Assembly (NCBI GenBank): GCA_045616665.1 | Contig: JAZLHE010000044.1 | Span: 1 to 64,000 of the forward strand | Source: RUG11690 sp045616665 | GTDB taxonomy: Bacteria; Bacteroidota; Bacteroidia; Bacteroidales; WCHB1-69 | DNA: 64,000 nucleotides | Direction: 5' to 3' | Part shown: positions 34,649 to 43,473 of the stretch, in pieces | Layout of the letters: each line of letters begins with the position of its first letter | How positions within the stretch are numbered: the stretch's first letter is position 1 | Made by a program: the position numbers and the translations under genes | The notes under the pieces: generated by a model | The model's database searches: none | Seen by the model: only the letters and a program-made list of their open reading frames with translations | What the model was told of the DNA's origin: nothing

Positions 34649-34656
34649 TATTTTTG
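34649..34656 (+). promoter_or_regulatory. -7 box of lpdA
   Basis: TATTTTTG matches TAnnTTTG, 36 bases before the lpdA ATG. A TTG at 34631-34633 is somewhat too close for an ideal -33 element. Confidence 0.55.
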
Positions 34657-34692
34657 CAGATTGAAGTAAATTAAGGAATAAAGTATATAACT

Positions 34693-36084
34693 ATGAATTA
34701 CGATTTGATTGTTGTCGGGAGCGGTCCCGGAGGTTATGTGGCGGCTATTCGTGCCAGCCAGTTGAATATGAAGGTTGCGGTTGTTGAACGTGCCGAAGTG
34801 GGTGGCATTTGCCTGAATTGGGGTTGTATTCCCACCAAGGCTTTGCTGAAGTCGGCACAAGTGTTTAACTATGCCAAACACGCGGCCAACTATGGCATTT
34901 CCGTGGAAGGCGTGACTGCCGATTTTGAAGCTGTGGTCAAACGTAGCCGTACCGTGGCCGATATGATGAGCAAGGGGGTTCAGTTCTTGCTGAAAAAGAA
35001 CAATGTGGAAGTCATTAACGGCTTCGGTAAAATTGTCAAAGACAAAAAAGTGGAAGTGACGAAAGCCGACGGCAGCGTGGAGTTGTTTGAAGCCAGTCAT
35101 ATCATCTTGGCAACTGGCGCACGTTCCCGTTCTCTGCCCAATGTACAGCAGGATGGAAAGAAAATTATCGGTTATCGTGAAGCACTGACTTTGCCCAAAT
35201 TGCCTGAAACAATGGTGGTTATGGGTTCTGGTGCCATCGGTAGCGAGTTGGCGTTTTTCTATGCTTCTATGGGTACGAAAGTCACTATTGTGGAATATAT
35301 GCCCAATCTGGTTCCCGTTGAAGACGAGGAGATTTCCAAACAGTTGGAACGCTCTTTCCGCAAGGCCGGCATCAAGACGATGACTTCCGCCGCTGTGGAA
35401 AGTGTGGATACAACAGGTGACCTATGTAAGGTCTCCGTCAAAGATGCCAAAGGCAATATGGTCGAACTGGAATGCGAGATCGTTTTGTCTGCCGTTGGCG
35501 TAATCACCAATTTGGAAGGCATCGGCCTGGAAGAATATGGTGTCGCTACAGAACGCGGTAAGGTGGTGGTGGACGACTACTATCGCACCAATCAGGATGG
35601 AATTTATGCCATTGGTGACATCGTTCACGGTCCCGCTTTGGCACACGTGGCTTCTCACGAGGCTTTGGTCTGTGTAGAGAAAATCGCCGGTTTGAATCCT
35701 ACTCCGGTAGATTATGGCAATATTCCGGGCTGTACATACACTACGCCTGAAATTGCTTCGGTGGGTTTGACCGAACGCAAGTGTGTGGAACAGGGCCGCG
35801 AGGTACTGATCGGAAAATTCCCATTCACGGCTTCCGGTAAGGCAACGGCTTCCGGCAGCCGTGACGGTATGGTGAAGTTGATTTTTGATAAAAATACGGG
35901 TGAATGGCTCGGCTGCCATCTGGTTGGCGATAATGTGACCGAAATGATCTCGGGTGCCGTGCTGGCTCGCAGTATGAAGGTGACAGGTCCTGATATTATC
36001 CACGCTGTACATCCTCACCCCACGCTTTCTGAGGCTATAATGGAAGCCGCAGCCGCTGCTTACGGCGAATGTGTTCATTTATAA
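34693..36084 (+). CDS. lpdA: Dihydrolipoyl dehydrogenase
   Basis: A 463-residue flavoprotein disulfide reductase. The FAD motif VVGSGPGGYVAA starts at residue 7, the redox pair is Cys40/Cys45 in GGICLNWGCIPTKAL, the NAD motif is MGSGAIGSELAFFYASMG, and the catalytic HPHPTLSE segment is at the C-terminus. It reoxidises dihydrolipoamide of 2-oxoacid dehydrogenase or glycine-cleavage complexes. No lipoylated partner or E1/E2 gene is adjacent; the downstream genes encode envelope proteins 20 bases apart. Confidence 0.95.
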   Translation: MNYDLIVVGSGPGGYVAAIRASQLNMKVAVVERAEVGGICLNWGCIPTKALLKSAQVFNYAKHAANYGISVEGVTADFEAVVKRSRTVADMMSKGVQFLLKKNNVEVINGFGKIVKDKKVEVTKADGSVELFEASHIILATGARSRSLPNVQQDGKKIIGYREALTLPKLPETMVVMGSGAIGSELAFFYASMGTKVTIVEYMPNLVPVEDEEISKQLERSFRKAGIKTMTSAAVESVDTTGDLCKVSVKDAKGNMVELECEIVLSAVGVITNLEGIGLEEYGVATERGKVVVDDYYRTNQDGIYAIGDIVHGPALAHVASHEALVCVEKIAGLNPTPVDYGNIPGCTYTTPEIASVGLTERKCVEQGREVLIGKFPFTASGKATASGSRDGMVKLIFDKNTGEWLGCHLVGDNVTEMISGAVLARSMKVTGPDIIHAVHPHPTLSEAIMEAAAAAYGECVHL

Positions 36085-36104
36085 TCGAAATGTGACCAGT
36101 TTTT

Positions 36105-37046
36105 ATGGCAATGATGAAGAAAATTTTGCTGTTTTCATTGATACTTCTGATTGGTGCTACGGGATTCTCTCAGGAATGGAAGAAAAACCATCATCGCGAG
36201 TCGTACGAAAAAAACAATAAGGGACGAAATTTCGGTGATGACGTAGAAGATCAGGGTTTCAATTTTATCATTGCCGGTGGTTGCTATTTCGGTTCCAAAT
36301 ACAATGCTCAATACTATAACGGAAGTCTTGAAAACGAGAATAATCTCGGCTATATTTTCGGTAACAAGTATTGGTATGATGAAATCAACCGGACGATTCA
36401 GAACTATTATCCCTATATCAGCGATTCGGTTTATCTGGGTGGTCCGTTGGGCAATATGAGTTACAAGGTCAGCGTGTTTGTCCAGTTGGGAGTGAAGTAC
36501 CGCTTGACGAAAAACTGGGGCATACAGTTAACCTATTCTTACGCCCATTTGATTGCGAATGGCGGTTTTAGATTGTTGTATAATGCGCCTTCTGGAAACA
36601 TCGGTAACCGGACGGGAATGCTCGACAATCAGTATATGGTCGGGCGCGAAGATCGCTCTATGTTTGATTTGTCTGCTTGCTATGTGTTTACTACCAAGTC
36701 AATTGTGAAACCGTATTTGGAAGCCGGGCTGCAATTCAATTTTGTGCGCGTCAAGAAGATGGAGGCTTATTTTTATGATGACAATAAAAATAAGATCTTG
36801 ACTTTCGATGTCTTAAATAATTATCAGCAGAATATTCCAGGAGTGCAATCCGATGGATCTAAAGTGCGTTATGGCGGTCCGGGTTTTGGCTTTTCTGCTT
36901 GCGCAGGCCTAAAAATCGCCTTTAACAAGGTGATTTCCATTGATCCTAATTTCTATTTTTCTGCCAGCAAATTTGGTCTGGAAGGTTACAAGGATAAGTT
37001 CTCGTGCAATTTCGGCGTGCTTATTCGATTCGTTTTTAATTCATAA
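36105..37046 (+). CDS. Outer membrane beta-barrel protein
   Basis: A 313-residue protein with a signal peptide (LLFSLILLIGATGFSQ) and a mature part made of alternating amphipathic strands with aromatic girdles (GVKYRLTKNWGIQLTYSYAH, KPYLEAGLQFNFVRVKKM, CNFGVLIRFVFNS), ending in an aromatic-x-aromatic-like C-terminus. It resembles Bacteroidota small barrel proteins (PorT/OmpW-like fold group) without a closer match. It lies between lpdA and a T9SS cargo gene with 20-base gaps. The exact start among three nearby ATG codons (36105, 36111, 36114) is uncertain. Confidence 0.7.
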   Translation: MAMMKKILLFSLILLIGATGFSQEWKKNHHRESYEKNNKGRNFGDDVEDQGFNFIIAGGCYFGSKYNAQYYNGSLENENNLGYIFGNKYWYDEINRTIQNYYPYISDSVYLGGPLGNMSYKVSVFVQLGVKYRLTKNWGIQLTYSYAHLIANGGFRLLYNAPSGNIGNRTGMLDNQYMVGREDRSMFDLSACYVFTTKSIVKPYLEAGLQFNFVRVKKMEAYFYDDNKNKILTFDVLNNYQQNIPGVQSDGSKVRYGGPGFGFSACAGLKIAFNKVISIDPNFYFSASKFGLEGYKDKFSCNFGVLIRFVFNS

Positions 37047-37066
37047 AATCAATTAAACTTCAAAAT

Positions 37067-39358
37067 ATGAAAAAAGTTGTCTTGCTGTCTATATTGCTAT
37101 GGCCGTTGTTCTGGTTTAATGTCCAGGCCCAGCCGATAACGACTATCCCGGTAAACGGAACGTCTCCCAATGCGTTGATAAATGGTTATTTGGCGGCGGA
37201 AGGCGTGACTTTGCACGATTGTAAGTTCAATTGGAGTGCCAATAATATCAATGGTTCACAAGTGGGGCGCTTTACCAATACGAGTGCATCTTTCCCTTTT
37301 CAGTCCGGTATTATTTTGACAACGGGAAATATTAATGTGGCACCAGGACCAAATAGTTCGGGGAGTGCGAGTTCCACGACCGGTGTGAATCACGCTGCTA
37401 TCGATCAAGATCTGCAAGGTTTGGTGTCTGTGCCTTTGAATAATGCATCTGTTTTGCAGTTTAATTTCAATTGTTATCTTACGCCCTCGTTTTCTTTTAA
37501 GTACATTTTTGGTTCTGAAGAATACCCTGAATATGTCTGCTCAGAATTCAATGATGTTTTTGGATTCTTTCTGACGGGTCCCGATGCGATTACGCAACAA
37601 GTGGTTACCAAGAATGTGGCTATTATTCCGGGTTCCGGGAATATCCCCGTGAGTATCAATGCGGTTAATTCGGGAAGTCCTGGAGGTAACTATTCCGCCG
37701 ATGATTGTACTTCTCTGGCCTATAGTCATTTTTATGTCAATAACTCAGGTGGACAAGTTTTAGAATATGATGGCTATACTACAGAATTGGAAGCATCGCA
37801 GTCGCTTTGTCCCTGTTCAGAATATCAAATGAAGATTTCTATTGCCAATGCTTCCGATGATGGGTATGATTCGGGAGTGTTTCTGAAGCAAGGTAGTTTC
37901 TTGGTTCCATCGTTCTTTTTTGAACAAGAAATGAGTATGGATAATGATACGATTATCAAAAACTGCAATTATGCCAATGTAAATTTGCGTTATCAGGGAA
38001 TTTTAGAATATGCCGTTTCGGTAAATTTGGTTTCCTCTGGGGGAACGGCGATTAATGGTGCGGATTTTTATGTGTTGCGTGATCGTTCCAATGGTCAGGT
38101 GGACACCATCAGAGACAATGTCCCCTTTATTTTCTATGAAGGTGACACTGCCGTCAATATGCGTGTGGAATGCGCGCAATCAGCCCATTTCAATCCGGGA
38201 GAGGTGAAGACGGTGAAGTTGGTTTACGAAACCATCATTTGCGAGCAGTTCCGCTATCTTGATGGCACGACAAGCAGATATTCGCAATTTGATTCCTTGG
38301 AATTTGTTATGGTGGATAATAATTTGTTCACCTTGACCAGCGACAGCATCTTCTACTGTGACCGCTGTAATCACGTGGCTTTGCAGATGACCGGCGGTAC
38401 GGAACCATTGACATACAATTGGACGCCGTCGGCTCCGTTGAACAATGCGCACGCCCGTGAAACCGATGCCAATATTACGGAAAACACGACTTTTATGATT
38501 GCCGTCAGCGACCGTTGGGGTTGTTTGGTCGATACCGCCTATCATACGGCTTTGATTACAGGAACGCCTACCATCCAAGGTCACTATAGTATCGCTCCAA
38601 ACAATATCTGTGTGCCAGAAGAAGTGACTTTCTCTTCAACGGCCACACCTGCATCGACACATAAGTGGATTATTTCTTCACCGACGATGTGTGATACCAT
38701 TTATGGCGATCACCAAACCTATACTTTTACCGACCCCGGCCACTATTCTGTGTATTATCAGGCCTACGAAGCGTTGGCTTGTGCGGCGGAGATTAATTTG
38801 TCAAATTATATTACGGCAGGAATGAAGCCGACGGCCGATTTTACGCTTGAACCTTTGGAGGCGGAAGTTGGTCAAAACGTGTATTTTACGAATAATTCTA
38901 TCGGAGATAACGTGAATTATCATTGGGGGTTTGGCGACGGTTCAGTGAGCACAGAGGAAAATCCTTCACATATTTACACCAACGAAGATTCCTATAATGT
39001 GGTATTGTCGGTGACGGATCGTGATAATACGGTTTGTGAAGATTCTCATACCGAAACGGTGCAGGTGGTCGATAACCACGTGCTTTATGTTCCCAATTCG
39101 TTTACTCCCAACGATGATGGGTTGAATGACGTGTTCTTGCCGGTGGTGACGAATGTGGCCAAGTATTCCATTTCTATCTTTGATAGACACGGCACCCTTG
39201 TGTTTACTTCGGATAACACGGAACAAGGTTGGGACGGTACGAATTTTAATGGGAAACCATGTCCTTCTGGAATCTATACCTATTTTATTCAATATGTTAG
39301 ATATAATAATTTAACTCAAGACCTTCTAAAACGGGGATCCGTGACCCTTGTTCGCTAA
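37067..39358 (+). CDS. Type IX secretion cargo: choice-of-anchor L, PKD and gliding-type C-terminal domain
   Basis: A 763-residue secreted protein. A Sec signal peptide (LLWPLFWFNVQAQ) is followed by a choice-of-anchor L domain (about residues 30-240, with SPNALINGYLAAEGV, DQDLQGL and FKYIFGSEEYPEYVC), a linker with Ig-like regions, a PKD domain near residues 585-660 (YHWGFGDGSVSTEENPSHIY) and a type B T9SS C-terminal signal of about 90 residues (YVPNSFTPNDDGLNDVF ... SGIYTYFIQY). This C-terminus directs export by the PorSS/T9SS and attachment to SprF-like barrels in related species. Function is likely adhesive. The next gene starts 1 base after the stop. Confidence 0.9.
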   Translation: MKKVVLLSILLWPLFWFNVQAQPITTIPVNGTSPNALINGYLAAEGVTLHDCKFNWSANNINGSQVGRFTNTSASFPFQSGIILTTGNINVAPGPNSSGSASSTTGVNHAAIDQDLQGLVSVPLNNASVLQFNFNCYLTPSFSFKYIFGSEEYPEYVCSEFNDVFGFFLTGPDAITQQVVTKNVAIIPGSGNIPVSINAVNSGSPGGNYSADDCTSLAYSHFYVNNSGGQVLEYDGYTTELEASQSLCPCSEYQMKISIANASDDGYDSGVFLKQGSFLVPSFFFEQEMSMDNDTIIKNCNYANVNLRYQGILEYAVSVNLVSSGGTAINGADFYVLRDRSNGQVDTIRDNVPFIFYEGDTAVNMRVECAQSAHFNPGEVKTVKLVYETIICEQFRYLDGTTSRYSQFDSLEFVMVDNNLFTLTSDSIFYCDRCNHVALQMTGGTEPLTYNWTPSAPLNNAHARETDANITENTTFMIAVSDRWGCLVDTAYHTALITGTPTIQGHYSIAPNNICVPEEVTFSSTATPASTHKWIISSPTMCDTIYGDHQTYTFTDPGHYSVYYQAYEALACAAEINLSNYITAGMKPTADFTLEPLEAEVGQNVYFTNNSIGDNVNYHWGFGDGSVSTEENPSHIYTNEDSYNVVLSVTDRDNTVCEDSHTETVQVVDNHVLYVPNSFTPNDDGLNDVFLPVVTNVAKYSISIFDRHGTLVFTSDNTEQGWDGTNFNGKPCPSGIYTYFIQYVRYNNLTQDLLKRGSVTLVR

Positions 39359-39359
39359 T

Positions 39360-40601
39360 ATGCCGCTTCAATTTAAAAGACACCTGCTTTCCAACGGTCT
39401 TCGCCTGATTGTTCATGAAGACCATACGACACCATTGGCTTCTTGCAACGTGGTGTATAATGTCGGTTCGCGTGACGAATCGCCCGAAATGACCGGTATG
39501 GCCCATCTCTTTGAACATTTTATGTTTACCGGTTCCAAAAATATCGAGGATTATGATGCCCAACTCCAAAAAGTAGGTGCCATCAATAATGCCTATACCA
39601 CCCAGGATATCACGCATTATTATATTACGTTGCCGGCCGTGAATATCGAACACGCTTTGTGGTTGGAATCCGACCGGATGATGGAATTGGCTTTCCAACA
39701 ATCCAAGTTGGATGTGCAAAAACAAGTGGTCATTGAAGAATTTAAAGAGAATTTTCTAAATCGTCCATACGGCGATATGTGGATGCTTTTCAATGAATTC
39801 TTTTTTCAGCAACATCCCTATCAATGGTTGCCTATTGGTAAGGAAATCAGTCATATAGAAAAAGTAACGATGGAAGATATGAAGAAGTTTTTCTATCATT
39901 TTTATCGTCCGAATAATGCGGTGCTGACGGTGTCTGGGAATGTCTGTTTTGAAGAAATTGTTCCTTTGGTTGAAAGGTGGTTCGGGGATATTCCATCCGG
40001 AGTTCCCGTGCATAAAAATTTCCCGAAAGAACTGCCGCAGTCACAAAGCCGCTTTATGGAAGTGTCTCGAGATGTTCCTGCCGATATGCTCTTTAAGGCT
40101 TGGCCTACTTGCGGCCGTTTAGACCGGGATTTTTATGCATACGATTTGTTGTCGGATCTGTTTGGTAGCGGACAGTCTTCATTTTTGTATAAAGAGCTGG
40201 TTCTTCAAAAGCATATTTTTACAGATATCAGTGCCTATGTGACAGGAACACTTGATCCGGGCGCATTTGTCGTGGGCGGTCGGCCGGATGAAAATGTCAA
40301 AATTGAAGATGCAGATCAGATTTTGTGCGATTATTTGTATCAGCTTCCTGAAGATTATATTCAATCCGGGGATTTACAAAAGGTAAAGAATAGGGTAGAG
40401 TCGATTATTTTACAGAATGATATTAAGATTGAAGATCGTTCTTCATCGTTGGCCGTGTCGGAATGTTTCAGTTGTGTGGAGGATTTTAATGATGAAACGC
40501 AAAGATATTTTGCCGTGAGCGACGAACAGATCAATCATTTGTGTCGGCAATTGTTCCGGAAAGAACAGGAAACGACAATGTATTATCGAGGAAAGTCATA
40601 A
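39360..40601 (+). CDS. M16-family zinc peptidase (pitrilysin/processing-peptidase type)
   Basis: A 413-residue single-unit M16 peptidase. The inverted zinc motif HxxEH is at His49-Glu52-His53 (GMAHLFEHFMFTGS), and the usual downstream Glu falls in the QKQVVIEEFKEN region. Two M16 half-domains with GDI and GSGQSSFLY are present. There is no signal peptide, so it is probably cytoplasmic, but the ATG used here abuts the T9SS gene stop, so a non-classical start is possible. A TTG start at 39348 would overlap that gene and is rejected. Members often act in pairs; a second subunit is not seen here. Confidence 0.88.
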   Translation: MPLQFKRHLLSNGLRLIVHEDHTTPLASCNVVYNVGSRDESPEMTGMAHLFEHFMFTGSKNIEDYDAQLQKVGAINNAYTTQDITHYYITLPAVNIEHALWLESDRMMELAFQQSKLDVQKQVVIEEFKENFLNRPYGDMWMLFNEFFFQQHPYQWLPIGKEISHIEKVTMEDMKKFFYHFYRPNNAVLTVSGNVCFEEIVPLVERWFGDIPSGVPVHKNFPKELPQSQSRFMEVSRDVPADMLFKAWPTCGRLDRDFYAYDLLSDLFGSGQSSFLYKELVLQKHIFTDISAYVTGTLDPGAFVVGGRPDENVKIEDADQILCDYLYQLPEDYIQSGDLQKVKNRVESIILQNDIKIEDRSSSLAVSECFSCVEDFNDETQRYFAVSDEQINHLCRQLFRKEQETTMYYRGKS

Positions 40602-40635
40602 ATAATCGGAATCGTTTTGAAATTCGTTAAACATA

Positions 40636-40682
40636 GATACTGGGCAAAAGTTGTGTTTTTTTTCAAACTTTTGCCCAGTATC
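40636..40682. repeat. 47-bp palindromic element, copy 1
   Basis: Two perfect 17-base arms, GATACTGGGCAAAAGTT and its reverse complement, around a 13-base loop containing eight T. It is identical over 47 bases to the copy at 42166-42212, and in the same orientation. It lies 7 bases beyond the stop codon of the ATPase gene. In this copy the stem extends for a few more bases (CAT/ATG). Confidence 0.95.
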
Positions 40683-40689
40683 CATGTTT

Positions 40690-42114
40690 TTAGTTGAATA
40701 TATCATTCAGATTTACAGTATGTTGGGCTAAATTGCTATATGAATTTTCTATTAATCCAAATGTTGTAATGACGACAAACTGTATTCCCTTTTTGGAAGC
40801 GCTTTCTTCTTGAAAAACGTTACCTCTATTGATAATTTTGAAATATTCGTTTTTCTTTAAAGAATAGAGTCCGTGTGAATATTTCATCTCGCAAATGTTG
40901 CAAATGTTATCTGCACGATCTATGACGAGGTCAATTTGAGCGCCGTGTTCGCTGTCTTTGCTTCGCCATGAATAATATTCAGAATGGATTCTATCGATGC
41001 CCAATGCTTTTTTGATTTGCCGGATGTGTGCCATGCATACTCTTTCGAATGCCAGTCCGTACCAATTGTTTTGTTTGGAACTGAGAAGTCCGTCTGACCA
41101 GAAATGGGCGTTTGTGCTTTTTTGTTTTGCGAAAGTCAGATAGAAAATGGTAAAAAAGTCAATGATTTGGTATAATCCTCCGTTGACCTTCGCTACTTTG
41201 CTAAAAGTGTTATATTGTCGAATAAATCCGCAGTTTTCCAAGTCTGAAAGCACGTTCCCAAAATGTCCGTTGTCCTTGAGTTTCAGTTTGTAGGCTAATT
41301 CTTTTCTGGAAATTCCGCTTTGACATTTGGCCAAAGTTTCTACAACGTTGATGTAATGTTCTGGATTTTTGAATAGGGAGGCGTACAGCCGATTGTATTC
41401 CTGTTTTAATTCGGCATCTTCTGAAAAAAACAACTGGTCGATATTGATGGCGGGACTTAATTTGACGTTTAGCAGACTTAGGTAATAGGGGATTCCGCCT
41501 AATGCCATATAGATGTGCAGAATATTGAGCCGACTCCATCTGGCTCCTTTACTTTTCAAGTATATTTCCGTTTCGCGAAGCGTGAAGGGGTGAAGACGTA
41601 TCTCGTGGGTGAGCCGATTGTGTAGGCCACCGTGGTTGTTGATGATGTTGCGCATAATCCACGAAGTGGCGGAACCGCATATAATGAAAAAGATACGGTT
41701 TTGTTTTGATGCCCAGCTGTTCCAAAAATAATCCAATGCGTGGATAAATCCGGATTTTGTCGTGTCGAAGCATGGCAGTTCGTCAATAAATATGACACAA
41801 CGTTTTTTTCCTCGTTTTAATTTTTCGGTAAGGAGCTCCCGCAAAGCACCGAAAAGTCCCATCCAGGTTTTCGGACAACTCTTTTTATAACCGTACATAA
41901 CCAACGAAGTGTAAAAAGCCTCAACTTCTTCTTCTTTTTTTCCTCCGATGATGCCGGAAGTGGAAAACGCATAGTTGCATTTGAAAAAAGAGTCTATCAA
42001 AAAAGTTTTTCCCACACGTCTGCGCCCGTAAACAGCGACAAATTCGGCCTTGCCAGACTGCATGTATTGAGTCAGTTTGTCCTGTTCCCCACTACGTCCT
42101 ATTAGTTGATTCAT
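40690..42114 (-). CDS. AAA ATPase (ATPase_2/DUF234 type) with C-terminal PD-(D/E)XK-like domain, framed by palindromes
   Basis: A 474-residue ATPase. The N-terminus has GRSGEQDKL, Walker A VYGRRRVGKTFLID, Walker B VIFIDELPCF and an arginine-rich sensor region; a winged-helix-like part follows (about residues 240-320), and the C-terminus carries Asp395, Glu409 and Lys411 (AQIDLVIDR ... ICEMKYS), the PD-(D/E)XK pattern. Members of this family are frequently duplicated in Bacteroidota and their role is unknown. The start at 42114 follows a TAnnTTTG box (42134-42141); a longer frame beginning at 42177 runs into the upstream palindrome and is rejected. The gene occupies nearly all of the space between two identical 47-bp palindromes. 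Confidence 0.88.
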   Translation of the reverse strand: MNQLIGRSGEQDKLTQYMQSGKAEFVAVYGRRRVGKTFLIDSFFKCNYAFSTSGIIGGKKEEEVEAFYTSLVMYGYKKSCPKTWMGLFGALRELLTEKLKRGKKRCVIFIDELPCFDTTKSGFIHALDYFWNSWASKQNRIFFIICGSATSWIMRNIINNHGGLHNRLTHEIRLHPFTLRETEIYLKSKGARWSRLNILHIYMALGGIPYYLSLLNVKLSPAINIDQLFFSEDAELKQEYNRLYASLFKNPEHYINVVETLAKCQSGISRKELAYKLKLKDNGHFGNVLSDLENCGFIRQYNTFSKVAKVNGGLYQIIDFFTIFYLTFAKQKSTNAHFWSDGLLSSKQNNWYGLAFERVCMAHIRQIKKALGIDRIHSEYYSWRSKDSEHGAQIDLVIDRADNICNICEMKYSHGLYSLKKNEYFKIINRGNVFQEESASKKGIQFVVITTFGLIENSYSNLAQHTVNLNDIFN

Positions 42115-42133
42115 ATTTGTATATTTGGTGACG

Positions 42134-42141
42134 CAAAAATA
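42134..42141 (-). promoter_or_regulatory. -7 box of the palindrome-framed ATPase gene
   Basis: TATTTTTG on the minus strand matches TAnnTTTG, 19 bases before the ATG. The place where a -33 element should lie (about 42162-42168) overlaps the edge of palindrome copy 2. Confidence 0.5.
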
Positions 42142-42165
42142 CAAATTAATCCGTATAAAAACTAC

Positions 42166-42212
42166 GATACTGGGCAAAAGTTGTGTTTTTTTTCAAACTT
42201 TTGCCCAGTATC
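42166..42212. repeat. 47-bp palindromic element, copy 2
   Basis: Identical in all 47 bases to the copy at 40636-40682, same orientation, 1530 bases apart. It lies just upstream of the ATPase promoter. No target-site duplication is visible immediately outside the two copies. Confidence 0.95.
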
Positions 42213-42308
42213 TGGAAAATAAATTTGCATATTTTGTTGATTTATAGTATTTTATGATTTTTTGAAATTTTAAAATCAAATATCGAAAATCAAACAAAAT
42301 TAGTCTTG

Positions 42309-43412
42309 TCATATTGATAAAATCTCATTGACGATCAAATCAATAGCATCTGGTTTGGCCAATTTGAGAATGTTTTCTCCCAAACTTTGGCATTTGGCCT
42401 CATCCTGGATTAACGCAAGCAATTGATCCATAAGTTGGGTTTCCGCCTGACTGTCTGGAATCAAGATGGCCGCATCCTTATCTACCAACGCCTGCGCATT
42501 TTTTGTCTGGTGGTCTTCGGCCGCGAAGGGGAACGGCACTAAAATCGTAGGAGCTCCCACAACGCATAATTCGGCAATGGCCAAGGCACCGGCGCGGGAA
42601 ACAATGATGTCGGCCATACTGTAGGCGTCGTTCATATTCTTGATGAAAGGCACGATTTTGATGCGTTCGTTTTGGCGGGCCAGCAGTTCGGGTGAAATGG
42701 TTTTGTAGAACAATTCTCCCGTTTGCCACAGAACCTGTACGCCCATTTGGTCCAGTCGGTCCAGACCTTTTTCCATACACTTGTTGATGGTTTTGGCGCC
42801 GAGACTTCCGCCGACGACTAAAATAGTCTTTTTTTCTTTAGAAAAGCCAAAATACTCGTATGCTTTGTCGTCTTTGCGTTTCATATTCAAGATTTCGGCA
42901 CGAATGGGATTCCCGGTCATTACGATTTTGTCGGCTGGGAAGTACTTGTCTAAGCCATCGTATGCAACACAAATCTTTTTTGCTTCTTTAGCCAAGATCT
43001 TATTGGTTACGCCAGGATAGGAGTTCTGTTCCTGCAATAGGGTGGGAATGTCTAAGCTGTTGGCGGCTTTCAAGGCAGGACCGCTGGCAAATCCACCAAC
43101 ACCGATAGCCATATCGGGTTTGAAGTTGCGGATGATTTCCTTGGCGTGGCGCAAAGTCTTGAGCAACAAAAATGGAAGCTTGATATTGCTCAGAACGGCT
43201 TTGGGCGAGAAACTCCGGTTGATACCGTAAACATCCAACCCTTCGATGGGATAGCCGGCTTCCGGCACGCGTTTCATTTCCATTTTTCCATTGGCGCCGA
43301 TGAACAGGATGTCGGCATCGGGGATGGCTTTCTTTAATCCGTTGGCAATGGCGAGGGCTGGAAATATATGGCCGCCGGTTCCGCCACCTGATATGATAAA
43401 TCTCTTTTTCAT
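42309..43412 (-). CDS. murG: UDP-GlcNAc--undecaprenyl-pyrophosphoryl-MurNAc-pentapeptide GlcNAc transferase
   Basis: A 367-residue MurG that forms lipid II from lipid I at the inner membrane face. The N-terminal glycine-rich loop SGGGTGGHIFPALA, the second-domain GGSLGA and the UDP-GlcNAc pocket VSRAGALAIAELCVVGAPTILVPFPFAAEDHQTKNA are all typical. The start at 43412 begins right at the conserved strand; a longer frame from 43487 overlaps the guaA stop region and is rejected. It is next to guaA rather than the usual mur/fts cluster. Confidence 0.95.
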   Translation of the reverse strand: MKKRFIISGGGTGGHIFPALAIANGLKKAIPDADILFIGANGKMEMKRVPEAGYPIEGLDVYGINRSFSPKAVLSNIKLPFLLLKTLRHAKEIIRNFKPDMAIGVGGFASGPALKAANSLDIPTLLQEQNSYPGVTNKILAKEAKKICVAYDGLDKYFPADKIVMTGNPIRAEILNMKRKDDKAYEYFGFSKEKKTILVVGGSLGAKTINKCMEKGLDRLDQMGVQVLWQTGELFYKTISPELLARQNERIKIVPFIKNMNDAYSMADIIVSRAGALAIAELCVVGAPTILVPFPFAAEDHQTKNAQALVDKDAAILIPDSQAETQLMDQLLALIQDEAKCQSLGENILKLAKPDAIDLIVNEILSI

Positions 43413-43473
43413 TGTTCTTTTTACTAAATATGAATATTTAGGATAGTTAAAGTATAAGCGAAAAGGCAGGAGT

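Noticed and set aside
33799..35100. 433-codon open frame antisense to algH and lpdA
   Set aside because: It spans two well-supported genes and their intergenic promoter; the protein has no recognisable domain.
40636..40682. Palindrome copy 1 as an ordinary terminator of the ATPase or M16 gene
   Set aside because: The T run lies in the loop, not after the stem, and an identical copy lies upstream of the ATPase gene, so a simple terminator role does not explain it.
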